The notes beneath the pieces were generated by a model that was given only the letters and a program-made list of their open reading frames with translations, had not been told where the DNA came from and ran no database searches. Below are positions 1 through 7,134 of a stretch of DNA of 36,653 bases, piece by piece (positions within the stretch are counted from its first letter, which is position 1; the number at the start of each line of letters is the position of its first letter). This stretch comes from an uncultured Cryomorphaceae bacterium. GTDB taxonomy: Bacteria; Bacteroidota; Bacteroidia; Flavobacteriales; Schleiferiaceae. The DNA lies in contig CAJJCK010000108.1 in assembly GCA_905182675.1 (NCBI GenBank), positions 1 through 36,653 of the forward strand, read 5' to 3'. The position numbers and the translations under genes were made by a program.

Positions 1-454
1 CTAATGTTAATAGGAAAACAAGTCCTTTTGTAACATTAAACTTCTTTTTTAGCTTAGGAAGGTTTTTGGTGAGTGTTAATTCTGAGTTGAGTTTGACTTT
101 TTTTGAAGACCATATTCCTATAACCCCTTCTTTTTTCAATTGACTAGCTTGATGAAGTAAACCATGATCATATCTACTTAATAAATAACCAAGTCTATGG
201 TCGGGTAACCAAAAAGTTAAAAGGGTTAAAAGAAAGTATCTTAATGGTAATAATAGACTGATAAGTAATAACACTATTCCCGCACCTACCGCTAGTAATC
301 TAATTACCTTTAAATCTGGTAGGTACAAATAATTATAACCTACAATTATTAAAACAATAATCGTTGATAAAAACAACCATAAAATACTGTAATACAGTGA
401 TTTACGTAAAAATAAAGCTTTTGCAAACTCTTTTATATGTTTGTTTTCTTTCAT
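1..454 (-). CDS. Partial membrane protein, possibly DUF4175-like, running off the left edge
   Basis: An open reading frame starts with ATG at 454 on the minus strand (first residues MKENKHIKEF) and stays open for 151 codons to the window edge. An in-frame TAA stands directly before the ATG. There is a short charged N-terminus, two hydrophobic helices at about residues 18-40 and 52-75, a charged stretch with the sequence LPDHRLGYLLSRYDHGLL, and the start of a third hydrophobic segment at the edge. Two helices, a helical linker and a third helix is the N-terminal layout of DUF4175 proteins of Bacteroidota, but no diagnostic motif was recognised, so the family is a guess. Its first 58 bases overlap the oppositely oriented lipoprotein gene, which makes the exact start of one or both uncertain. 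It is real coding sequence in my view because of its length in AT-rich DNA and its coherent membrane topology. Confidence 0.55.
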   Translation of the reverse strand, partial: MKENKHIKEFAKALFLRKSLYYSILWLFLSTIIVLIIVGYNYLYLPDLKVIRLLAVGAGIVLLLISLLLPLRYFLLTLLTFWLPDHRLGYLLSRYDHGLLHQASQLKKEGVIGIWSSKKVKLNSELTLTKNLPKLKKKFNVTKGLVFLLTL

Positions 455-1068
455 TTATTCTTTCCAGCTGTGCGGAGCTAATCCCACTTGAAACAAACCT
501 ACCTAATTATAAAATGCATGGAGAGGGTAAAATAAAAAATCCGGTGGTCCTGTTTTTTAGAGATCCGGCAGTTCTTGCTAATGACTCCATAGCTAAATAT
601 TTAACCAAGACCTATTATGTAATTAATATTGAAAAGGTTTATAAAAATACTTTACTCGTGCTTAATGAAGACCACCCAAAACTAAGGGGTGTGGAGGGAT
701 TGGAAATCCATAAGCAACTATCGAAGAAGTTTGTTATTCATAATATAGCAGCCTCTGGAATGGAGGCTGCCGTAATAATAACATGGTTTACAAGTTTACC
801 TTTTAAAAAAGCATTGTTATATCCTTATTATCAAGGTTCCTTAATAGATCATTTAAAAAAAGCAATAGGGACGGGATCTGAATACCTTATAGCTTATAAA
901 CCTATGTTAACCTCGGTTGAGTTTTATTCTATACTTAAGACAGACCCACTACCTTCAGGCCGATTAGGAATTTATTCTTACCGTTTTATAGAGGCACTAT
1001 GGATTTTAGAACCTAGTTTATTATTAACTCCATATGAGGGTGTTGTTGAAACATATATAGTTCATTAA
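397..1068 (+). CDS. Lipoprotein of unknown function
   Basis: The protein has a signal peptide with a lipobox (SFILSSC), so it is probably exported and lipid-anchored. There is no ATG before the hydrophobic segment. Candidate starts are TTG at 364, GTG at 397 and TTG at 421. I prefer GTG 397 because it gives a lysine-containing n-region and a normal-length signal peptide. The mature part is about 200 residues. It has a possible beta-alpha-beta pattern around FVIHNIAASGMEAAVI followed by a hydrophobic helix, slightly like the nucleophile elbow of an alpha/beta hydrolase. The GxSxG motif is not intact and I do not assign a fold. Its stop codon overlaps that of rpiB by four bases, tail to tail, and its 5' end overlaps the divergent membrane-protein ORF. 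Family not recognised. Confidence 0.65.
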   Translation: MIYVKIKLLQTLLYVCFLSFILSSCAELIPLETNLPNYKMHGEGKIKNPVVLFFRDPAVLANDSIAKYLTKTYYVINIEKVYKNTLLVLNEDHPKLRGVEGLEIHKQLSKKFVIHNIAASGMEAAVIITWFTSLPFKKALLYPYYQGSLIDHLKKAIGTGSEYLIAYKPMLTSVEFYSILKTDPLPSGRLGIYSYRFIEALWILEPSLLLTPYEGVVETYIVH

Positions 1069-1496
1069 CAGCATGCAATTTTATCTACACGACGTTTATG
1101 CCTTCCTCCTTCAAATTCTGTATTAAAAAATGCATTGATTATTACTTTAACCTCTTCTGTTGTTAGAAATCTCGCTGGTATAGCAATTACATTAGCGTTA
1201 TTATGTTGGCGTGCTAAAGAAGCTATCTCTGGTAACCAACATAAAGCGCCTCTTACTTTTTGATATTTATTTACCGTCATATTAATTCCATTACCAGAAC
1301 CACATATAACAATACCTGAATCAACCTCTCCATTAGAAACAGCTTCAGCCACTTTATGACCATAATCAGGATAATCCACACTATCACTTGTAAAAGGCCC
1401 TTTATCTAAAATAATTAACCCTTCGTTTGATAATAATTCTACGATCATTTTTTTTAAATCAATCCCTGCGTGATCACATCCAATAGCTATTTTCAT
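1065..1496 (-). CDS. rpiB: Ribose-5-phosphate isomerase B
   Basis: The protein interconverts ribulose 5-phosphate and ribose 5-phosphate in the non-oxidative pentose phosphate pathway, in the cytosol. From the chosen start (MKIAIGCDHAGIDLKK) it is 143 residues, close to the usual ~150. It keeps the GCDHAG phosphate-binding motif at the N-terminus, the CGSGNG loop with the catalytic cysteine at residue 65, and a histidine at residue 98 in ARQHNNANV. Both match the positions of Cys65 and His98 in the E. coli enzyme. The frame is open upstream to 1538, but the extra residues do not belong to the family, so the ATG at 1496 (or 1505) is preferred. The gene reads towards the upstream lipoprotein gene and overlaps its stop. 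The 400 bases before it are non-coding. Confidence 0.93.
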   Translation of the reverse strand: MKIAIGCDHAGIDLKKMIVELLSNEGLIILDKGPFTSDSVDYPDYGHKVAEAVSNGEVDSGIVICGSGNGINMTVNKYQKVRGALCWLPEIASLARQHNNANVIAIPARFLTTEEVKVIINAFFNTEFEGGRHKRRVDKIACC

Positions 1497-1897
1497 CCTT
1501 ATCATATTTAAATGCAAGTTCGTAATACATGTTAACAACCATGGTTATAAAAGTGAATAACCTATTAACATAAAATAGAAACTTACCCTTGTTTAATTCA
1601 ATGTTTTTTCCAATTCATAAAAAAAATAACATACCTATTATGAATAACTAAAACTTTTAAATAATCGGTACACATATAAAGTTCCGTTGTACACGGCTAT
1701 TTGTAAATATATTATAAAGAAACATTTGTTTACAACCCTATTAACAGTGTTTATTTAATTTTGTAAAACCTTATTAATTAGTAGTATAGTGTTCATAGTG
1801 ACTGTTTATAAAGTATTAAATATGTTTATATTTTATAATTATTACCAAAGTTACCACGGTTACTAACACCCTATTATTATTACTATATTTCTTTTAA
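1497..1897. other. AT-rich non-coding region between rpiB and the Nudix gene
   Basis: This is the longest stretch without a convincing gene. It is very AT-rich and must hold the divergent promoters for rpiB and the Nudix gene. Visible structure includes the perfect palindrome AACCATGGTT near 1536, the inverted pair CCGT/ACGG around 1684-1696, and a run of related GTTACC/GTTACT words near 1851-1866. A TAATTTTG element (plus strand, 1756-1763) and a CAAAGTTA element (minus-strand TAACTTTG, 1846-1853) match the Bacteroidota -7 box, but both are far from the flanking starts. No exact TTATCCACA DnaA box was found, and no tRNA or convincing terminator. Confidence 0.6.
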
Positions 1898-2464
1898 ATG
1901 AATACTTATATATATAAAGGAGACTGGCAAATTGTTAATACTACAGAGATTTATGGTAATCCCTGGATTTCTTTAACCCATCACTCTGTTATAACTCCGG
2001 GTGGAAGTGAAGGTATTTACGGCGAAGTAAATTTTAAGAATATAGCTATCGGTATCATTCCGCTTGATGATCAAGGTTATACTTGGCGTGTTGGACAATT
2101 TAGATTTCCAATCAATCAATACAGTTGGGAAATACCCGAGGGTGGAGGATTACTTAAAGATGATCCTCTATCCAGTGCTCAAAGAGAATTAAAAGAAGAG
2201 GTGGGTTATACTGCTCAGGTGTGGGAGTTGTTTTTAGAGATGGATTTAAGTAATAGCGTTACAAATGAGCATGCTCACGTCTATTTTGCGGAAGGTTTAA
2301 CCTTTTTTGGTACAGATCATGATGATACAGAAAATATCACGTTAGAACGCTTGCATTTTAGTGAATTACATCATCAAGTACTTCAAGGCGAAATAAGAGA
2401 TGCTATTTCGGTTGCCGCGGTCTTAAAATTAGGACTACTGAAACCATATTTATTAAATAAATAA
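1898..2464 (+). CDS. Nudix hydrolase, ADP-ribose pyrophosphatase type
   Basis: The protein probably hydrolyses a nucleoside diphosphate linked to another moiety, such as ADP-ribose or a nucleotide sugar. It is 188 residues. The Nudix box spans residues 82-104: a glycine at 82, then RELKEEVGY at 96-104. Arg96, Glu97, Glu100, Glu101 and Gly103 are in place. The first glutamate of the consensus (Gx5Ex7REUXEEXGU) is replaced by Asp88. The EIPEGG sequence just before the box is typical of the ADP-ribose pyrophosphatase subgroup. The N-terminal 45 residues resemble the dimerisation segment of that subgroup. Substrate cannot be read from sequence. The stop overlaps that of the convergent GSCFA gene by 12 bases. 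Confidence 0.85.
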   Translation: MNTYIYKGDWQIVNTTEIYGNPWISLTHHSVITPGGSEGIYGEVNFKNIAIGIIPLDDQGYTWRVGQFRFPINQYSWEIPEGGGLLKDDPLSSAQRELKEEVGYTAQVWELFLEMDLSNSVTNEHAHVYFAEGLTFFGTDHDDTENITLERLHFSELHHQVLQGEIRDAISVAAVLKLGLLKPYLLNK

Positions 2465-3226
2465 AAACTCTTTAAATCTATCCATTACAACAGCTACTGC
2501 TTTTTGATTTGGATGAGTTCCATTATCTTCAGAGAAAGAATAATCTCTTAGTTCATCTGTAATTATCTCATAACTAGGAAAATAGAATGAATTTTTTCTA
2601 AGGGTTAATAATTTTTCTATAGCTAATCTTAATATAGACTTACCTAAAAAATTATCTATTAAACCAATTTTAGTGTAGCGTACTGGACTCACGGTAAAAA
2701 TAATATTCCAATGCTCAGGTATTTTATTAATTACTTTTTTCCAAGCTTCTATTATTTCTTCTTGTGTGAGTATTCTGCGGATAAAAAAATCTCCTGGAAG
2801 CTTATGACAGTTATTTACAATACGCCCATTTCTTTCCCAAGCATGTGCTGTTCCAAAAGAGAATACCAATGTTACATTCTGTTGAGAGGTATTTAGAAAA
2901 GAACTAAATAATTGTCTTTGCTTATTAATTTTAGAGAATAGTAATTCCTTAGAATTTGCTTGGAATTTATTACCCGCTGCTAAATGATGCACAGAAGAGC
3001 TATACAACTCTATAGGCTCTAAAGAATATTGATCATCTAATAACCAATTTAACTGTTCTGAGATACTCACGGGATTAAAACTTGTCCCTAAAGGGTTAAA
3101 CTTATAAGGAATATTCCAAGAAGATAAAGAGTCCTCTAGGTGACTTATAAAACAACTACCTAATCCTAAACATAAAAAAGGGGAGACCAGACAAGGTCCG
3201 GCTCCCACTTTTACTTTTGTAATCAT
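2453..3226 (-). CDS. GSCFA domain protein
   Basis: The protein has the signature GLGSCF near residues 21-26, which defines the GSCFA family, a SGNH/GDSL-hydrolase-related group common in Bacteroidota. Other family hallmarks follow: FNPLGTSFNPVSI, the LVFSFGTAHAWE block, NCHKLPGDF, and HPNQKAV near the C-terminus, the last corresponding to the Asp/His end of SGNH folds. It is 257 residues, shorter than typical members (~310). The shortening is at the N-terminus, where the usual FRTEL lead-in is missing. The frame is open to 3250, which would overlap the preceding dehydrogenase gene. ATG 3226 leaves a 7-base gap after the dehydrogenase stop and is preferred. The two genes are probably co-transcribed. 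The substrate is unknown. Confidence 0.8.
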   Translation of the reverse strand: MITKVKVGAGPCLVSPFLCLGLGSCFISHLEDSLSSWNIPYKFNPLGTSFNPVSISEQLNWLLDDQYSLEPIELYSSSVHHLAAGNKFQANSKELLFSKINKQRQLFSSFLNTSQQNVTLVFSFGTAHAWERNGRIVNNCHKLPGDFFIRRILTQEEIIEAWKKVINKIPEHWNIIFTVSPVRYTKIGLIDNFLGKSILRLAIEKLLTLRKNSFYFPSYEIITDELRDYSFSEDNGTHPNQKAVAVVMDRFKEFLFI

Positions 3227-3233
3227 TATTGTA

Positions 3234-4775
3234 TTAAATATTAAATTCAATACCCTGTGCTAAGGGTAAATCAATACCATAATTAATAGTATTCGTTTGT
3301 CTTCTCATATAAGCTTTCCAAGCGTCAGAACCACTTTCTCTTCCGCCACCAGTTTCTTTCTCTCCTCCAAATGCGCCACCAATTTCAGCGCCAGAAGTAC
3401 CAATATTAACATTAGCAATCCCACAATCAGAACCTCGTTCACTTAAAAATAAATTAGCCTCCCTAAGGTCACTAGTCATTATAGCACTAGATAAACCCTG
3501 CTTCACACCGTTTTGGATAGTTATAGCATCTTCTACAGATCCTGAATACTTCAGTAAGTATAGAATAGGAGCAAACGTTTCTCTTTGAACACTTTCATAA
3601 TTATTATCTGCCTCAATAATACAAGGCTGGACATAATAACCATGATCGTAAATCCCACCAGATAAAACTTCACCGCCACATAAAACAGTTCCACCCTCTT
3701 TTTGAACAGAGTCAATAGTATGAAGGAAATTATTTATAGAATCTTGATCAATTAAAGGTCCTACATGGTTGTTAACATCTAATGGGTTACCAATTTTTAA
3801 TTGGCTATACCCCTGGATTAAAGCGTTCTTAACTTTATCATAAACACTATCGTGTATGATCAACCTTCTTGTTGATGTACAACGCTGACCACAAGTACCA
3901 ACAGCACCGAATATAGCACCAGTAATTGTAATTTTAAGATCACAGCTAGGTGTAATAATTATAGCGTTATTACCACCTAACTCAAGTATAGATTTTCCAA
4001 ATCTTTCAGCAACCTTAGCACCTACAATACGACCCATTCGTGTGGATCCTGTTGCGGAAATTAAAGGCATTCTATCATCGGTAGTCATCCACTCACCCAC
4101 AGTATAATCCCCAGAAACAATAGAGGATATACCTTCAGGTAAATTATTTTCAGCTACGACTTTGTTCCATATGTTTTGACAAGCGACAGCACATAAAGGA
4201 GCTTTTTCACTACCCTTCCAAACTACCGTGTTTCCACAAACCAGCGAAAGCGCGAGGTTCCAAGCCCAAACAGCTACAGGAAAATTAAAAGCAGAGATAA
4301 CACCGACAACTCCTAATGGGTGCCATTGCTCCATCATATTGTGTTCAGAGCGCTCACTTTTAATAGTAAGACCATAAAGTTGGCGAGATAAACCAACAGC
4401 AAAATCACATATATCTATCATTTCTTGAACTTCTCCAAGGCCTTCTTGATAACTTTTACCCATCTCTAAAGAAACCAAGGCGCCTAACTGTGCTTTTTCC
4501 TCTCTTAGTGCGTTTCCAAATTGACGTACATATTCCCCTCGTTTAGGAGCGGGAGTTTTTCTAAGCTCTTTAAAGGCTAAATCAGCTTTTTTAAGGACTT
4601 CATCATACTGAGATTTTGAAGTAACACTAACCTTACCCAACTCTTTCCCGTCTATAGGTGAAAAAGAAGTGATCCATTTATCAGTACCCATCCAAGATGT
4701 TCCTGTAGAAGTTCCGGGGTTAGTGGGTTGAAGCTTCAGTGACTGAAGAATTTCTGATGGTGTGAAGTTTGACAT
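3234..4775 (-). CDS. amaB: ALDH7-type dehydrogenase (L-piperidine-6-carboxylate / aminoadipate semialdehyde dehydrogenase)
   Basis: The protein oxidises an aldehyde to an acid with NAD(P)+. Its closest recognisable group is ALDH7 (antiquitin, AmaB/Pcd), which oxidises 2-aminoadipate 6-semialdehyde in lysine degradation. It is 512 residues from MSNFTPSEIL. Asn164 (SAFNFP), Lys187 (VVWKGSE), Glu265 (LELGG) and the nucleophile Cys299 (GTCGQRCTS) are all present. The C-terminal block GTSGAEIGGAFGGEKETGGG is characteristic of ALDH7. The frame extends to 4823, but the extra 16 residues do not fit the family. The gene is followed 7 bases later by the GSCFA gene. No other lysine-degradation gene lies in the window, so pathway assignment rests on family similarity. 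Base composition is clearly more AT-rich than in genes beyond 5 kb. Confidence 0.88.
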   Translation of the reverse strand: MSNFTPSEILQSLKLQPTNPGTSTGTSWMGTDKWITSFSPIDGKELGKVSVTSKSQYDEVLKKADLAFKELRKTPAPKRGEYVRQFGNALREEKAQLGALVSLEMGKSYQEGLGEVQEMIDICDFAVGLSRQLYGLTIKSERSEHNMMEQWHPLGVVGVISAFNFPVAVWAWNLALSLVCGNTVVWKGSEKAPLCAVACQNIWNKVVAENNLPEGISSIVSGDYTVGEWMTTDDRMPLISATGSTRMGRIVGAKVAERFGKSILELGGNNAIIITPSCDLKITITGAIFGAVGTCGQRCTSTRRLIIHDSVYDKVKNALIQGYSQLKIGNPLDVNNHVGPLIDQDSINNFLHTIDSVQKEGGTVLCGGEVLSGGIYDHGYYVQPCIIEADNNYESVQRETFAPILYLLKYSGSVEDAITIQNGVKQGLSSAIMTSDLREANLFLSERGSDCGIANVNIGTSGAEIGGAFGGEKETGGGRESGSDAWKAYMRRQTNTINYGIDLPLAQGIEFNI

Positions 4776-4876
4776 GTATCTGTAATTATGATTCTGTATA
4801 AAATTAAACATAATGAACCACATCTCTTTTATTTAAAAACTTCAATTCAGGGTTTTTATCGAGAGGACCTAAAGCG

Positions 4877-4884
4877 TATATTTG
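4877..4884 (+). promoter_or_regulatory. Probable -7 promoter element of the metal transporter operon
   Basis: TATATTTG matches the Bacteroidota sigma-A -7 consensus TAnnTTTG exactly and ends 24 bases before the ATG of the binding-protein gene. No clear TTTG -33 element is seen at the expected spacing. Confidence 0.5.
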
Positions 4885-4908
4885 TTATTTAGAATTAATA
4901 CAAATAAG

Positions 4909-5826
4909 ATGAGAACCATTCTCAAAGCACTCCTACTTATTGCAGTATTTCAGTCGTGTGAGCCTGGTCGGTCTGAAAAAAACCAATCGTCTGAAAAAAT
5001 TAAGATCGTTTGTACCACAAGCATATTAACGGACTGGGTATTAAACATAGCGACCGAGGAAGCAGCGGTCTATTCATTACTTAATAAAGGAATAGACCCT
5101 CATGTATATAAGCCGTCAAAAAAAGACCTAGACCTGCTTCGTTCGGCAGATATAATTATTTATCACGGACTTCATCTTGAGGGTAAAATTATCACCGTTT
5201 TAGAGAAGATGAAGGGCCCGTTAGTTATAGACGTGTCAAAAAACTTTCCTAAATCAGCAATAATAACAGACCCGAGTTTCCCTGCATCACAAGACCCTCA
5301 TTATTGGTTTGACGTAGCGTTAGTTAAAAACGCATTAACCACGGTAACAAAAGAGATTTCGGTTAATTATCCTGGTCTTGAGGCAGAAATGAAGGTTAAT
5401 TTACAAGAGTACCAAGGGGAGATAGATTCAGTTACCATCGAGGTACAAAAAACGATAGACAACATAGATCCCGGTCAACGGATTGTGATAACAACACATG
5501 ATGCACTCAGTTATTTCGCTCGCGCTTTTGGCCTGACTGTTAATACCCTTCAAGGCGCTTCTACCGTAAGCGAGTATGGGCTTAGAGAAATCACAGATCT
5601 TGTTAATTTTATATGTGAGAGAAAGGTTAAAGCAATTTTCTTAGAAAACATAGTAAGCCCACAGGCCATGGAAAGTGTTCAGAGGGGGTGCCAAGAAAAA
5701 GGATGGAACGTAGCGCTTGGCCCAGAGCTACTTAGTGATTCCCTGGGTCAAAAAGAAGACCAGGACACATATTTAGAAATGCTCCTGTTTAACGCACGCA
5801 CGATTGCTTCATATTTAACTAAGTAA
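4909..5826 (+). CDS. Metal ABC transporter substrate-binding lipoprotein (ZnuA/TroA family)
   Basis: This is a cluster A-I binding protein that captures Zn2+ or Mn2+ for the membrane permeases encoded next to it. A lipobox (VFQSC, Cys17) anchors it to a membrane. Probable metal ligands are His65 (DPHVYKPS), His131 (DPHYWFD), His197 (TTHDALSY) and Asp277 (LLSDSLG). Their spacing of 66, 66 and 80 residues is nearly that of Treponema TroA (H68, H133, H199, D279). The third ligand is His, as in ZnuA/TroA, not Glu as in PsaA/MntC. The histidine-rich loop of classical ZnuA is absent. The protein is 305 residues from ATG 4909; the open frame to TTG 4882 overlaps the promoter element. It is first in an operon with the two permease genes. 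Confidence 0.9.
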   Translation: MRTILKALLLIAVFQSCEPGRSEKNQSSEKIKIVCTTSILTDWVLNIATEEAAVYSLLNKGIDPHVYKPSKKDLDLLRSADIIIYHGLHLEGKIITVLEKMKGPLVIDVSKNFPKSAIITDPSFPASQDPHYWFDVALVKNALTTVTKEISVNYPGLEAEMKVNLQEYQGEIDSVTIEVQKTIDNIDPGQRIVITTHDALSYFARAFGLTVNTLQGASTVSEYGLREITDLVNFICERKVKAIFLENIVSPQAMESVQRGCQEKGWNVALGPELLSDSLGQKEDQDTYLEMLLFNARTIASYLTK

Positions 5827-5829
5827 TAG

Positions 5830-7134
5830 TTGGAAATACTCTATAAATATTTAACCCTCGCTGACCCAAACGTCAGGTATGTAGTGCTTTCAATCGTGTT
5901 GTTAGGAGGGGTAAGTGGTGCTGTAGGCTGCTTTAATTTTTTACAAAAGAAAACACTAGTCGGAGAGACCGTAGCGCACAGTATGCTTCCCGGCGTATTG
6001 GTTGCTTTCTTGCTTAGTGGAGTGAAAAACCCTTATATTTTAGTTACTGGTGCCGCTATTAGTGGATGGCTAAGTATTTTACTGGTGGACGCAATCACGA
6101 ACCACAGCAAAATAAAAAGTGACAGCGCCTTGGCTATTGTTTTGTCAAGTTTTTTTGGGTTTGGCATAGTGTTACTTACGATGATTCAAAGCAGGTACTC
6201 TGGAAACCAAAGCGGACTAGATCATTATATTTTTGGAAGCGCAGCAGCGATGTCTCCAGAGGACAGTATTGCGTTTGCTTGGGTATCAATTCTTGTGGTC
6301 CTTCTGGTGATCGCTTACTATTTTAATTTAAAGGCCATCATTTTTAATCCCGACTATGCACAAAGCATTGGTATTAATAGTAAAAGAGTAAACGGATTAA
6401 TCAGTTTTATCACCATTCTTAGTATTTCCGTAGGAATAAAAGCGGTAGGAATTGTTATGATGAGCGCCCTGCTTATTATACCACCAACAGCAGCTCGGTT
6501 TTGGACATCAAGGTTAGTGCCCATGCTACTGCTTAGTGGTTTTTTTGGTGCATTTTCTGGATGGATTGGGGCTTTTGTTAGTTATGCAAAAACATCTATG
6601 CCCACAGGGCCGTGGACGATAGTAGCGGTCAGTTGCATTGCTTTTGCATCCATGTTGTTTGCGCCCAAAAAAGGAGTGTTACATCAGCGCTGGAGTAAAC
6701 TACTGTTGAAACGAAGAATTAACGAGGAAAACCTCCTCAAGGCCGCTGTTCAAAACGAGGTTAGGGGAAAAGGGAGGCTTTTTACAAGAGAGTCAATCAT
6801 GCAACGTCAATTTTTCGAGTTCAAGCGTTGGAAAAGAACAATAAATAGACTGGCTCGCAAAAAACTAGTCCTCAAAGTAAATACAGGACATACATTAAGC
6901 GCAAAGGGCCGCAGCTATGGCGCCGAGATAGACAGAAGACACAAGATATGGGAAGTTTATTTGCAGCGGAGAATGCAGATGAGCCTCCACCTTGTCCATG
7001 ACGAAGCTGAAACCATGGAGCACTTCCTAACACCTGAAATAGAAGATGAAATTTTAAGCGAACTAGGCCTGTGTTCAAGGTTTAACCCCATATTAGAAAT
7101 TCACGAACTCATCCCAGACACCAACTTAACTTAA
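5830..7134 (+). CDS. Metal ABC transporter permease fused to a DtxR/MntR-like regulator domain (YtgCR architecture)
   Basis: Residues 1-280 form an ABC-3 family permease with about eight hydrophobic helices and the cytoplasmic coupling motif FNPDYAQSIGI at 172-182. After a basic linker (residues 279-297) comes a winged-helix segment at about 298-365 and then a DtxR-type dimerisation/metal-sensing helix pair at 369-415. The sensor ligands align with DtxR: His371 (H79), Glu375 (E83), His390 (H98), Glu394 (C102 position), Glu397 (E105) and His398 (H106). Glutamate instead of cysteine at 394 is the MntR pattern (E99/E102/H103). Chlamydial YtgCR has the same order of domains, and its regulator part is released by proteolysis. 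The start is TTG at 5830, just after the previous gene's stop; no ATG precedes the first helix. The next permease overlaps by one base (TAATG). Confidence 0.88.
   Translation: MEILYKYLTLADPNVRYVVLSIVLLGGVSGAVGCFNFLQKKTLVGETVAHSMLPGVLVAFLLSGVKNPYILVTGAAISGWLSILLVDAITNHSKIKSDSALAIVLSSFFGFGIVLLTMIQSRYSGNQSGLDHYIFGSAAAMSPEDSIAFAWVSILVVLLVIAYYFNLKAIIFNPDYAQSIGINSKRVNGLISFITILSISVGIKAVGIVMMSALLIIPPTAARFWTSRLVPMLLLSGFFGAFSGWIGAFVSYAKTSMPTGPWTIVAVSCIAFASMLFAPKKGVLHQRWSKLLLKRRINEENLLKAAVQNEVRGKGRLFTRESIMQRQFFEFKRWKRTINRLARKKLVLKVNTGHTLSAKGRSYGAEIDRRHKIWEVYLQRRMQMSLHLVHDEAETMEHFLTPEIEDEILSELGLCSRFNPILEIHELIPDTNLT

Noticed and set aside
1497-1897. Replication origin in the AT-rich region
   Set aside because: No exact TTATCCACA-type DnaA boxes were found and no dnaA or dnaN is near. 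It is kept only as a possible explanation to test.
3181-3210. GGAGACCAG / GGTCCGGCTCCC pairing as a terminator
   Set aside because: It lies in the 5' coding part of the GSCFA gene, the pairing is imperfect and there is no T run.
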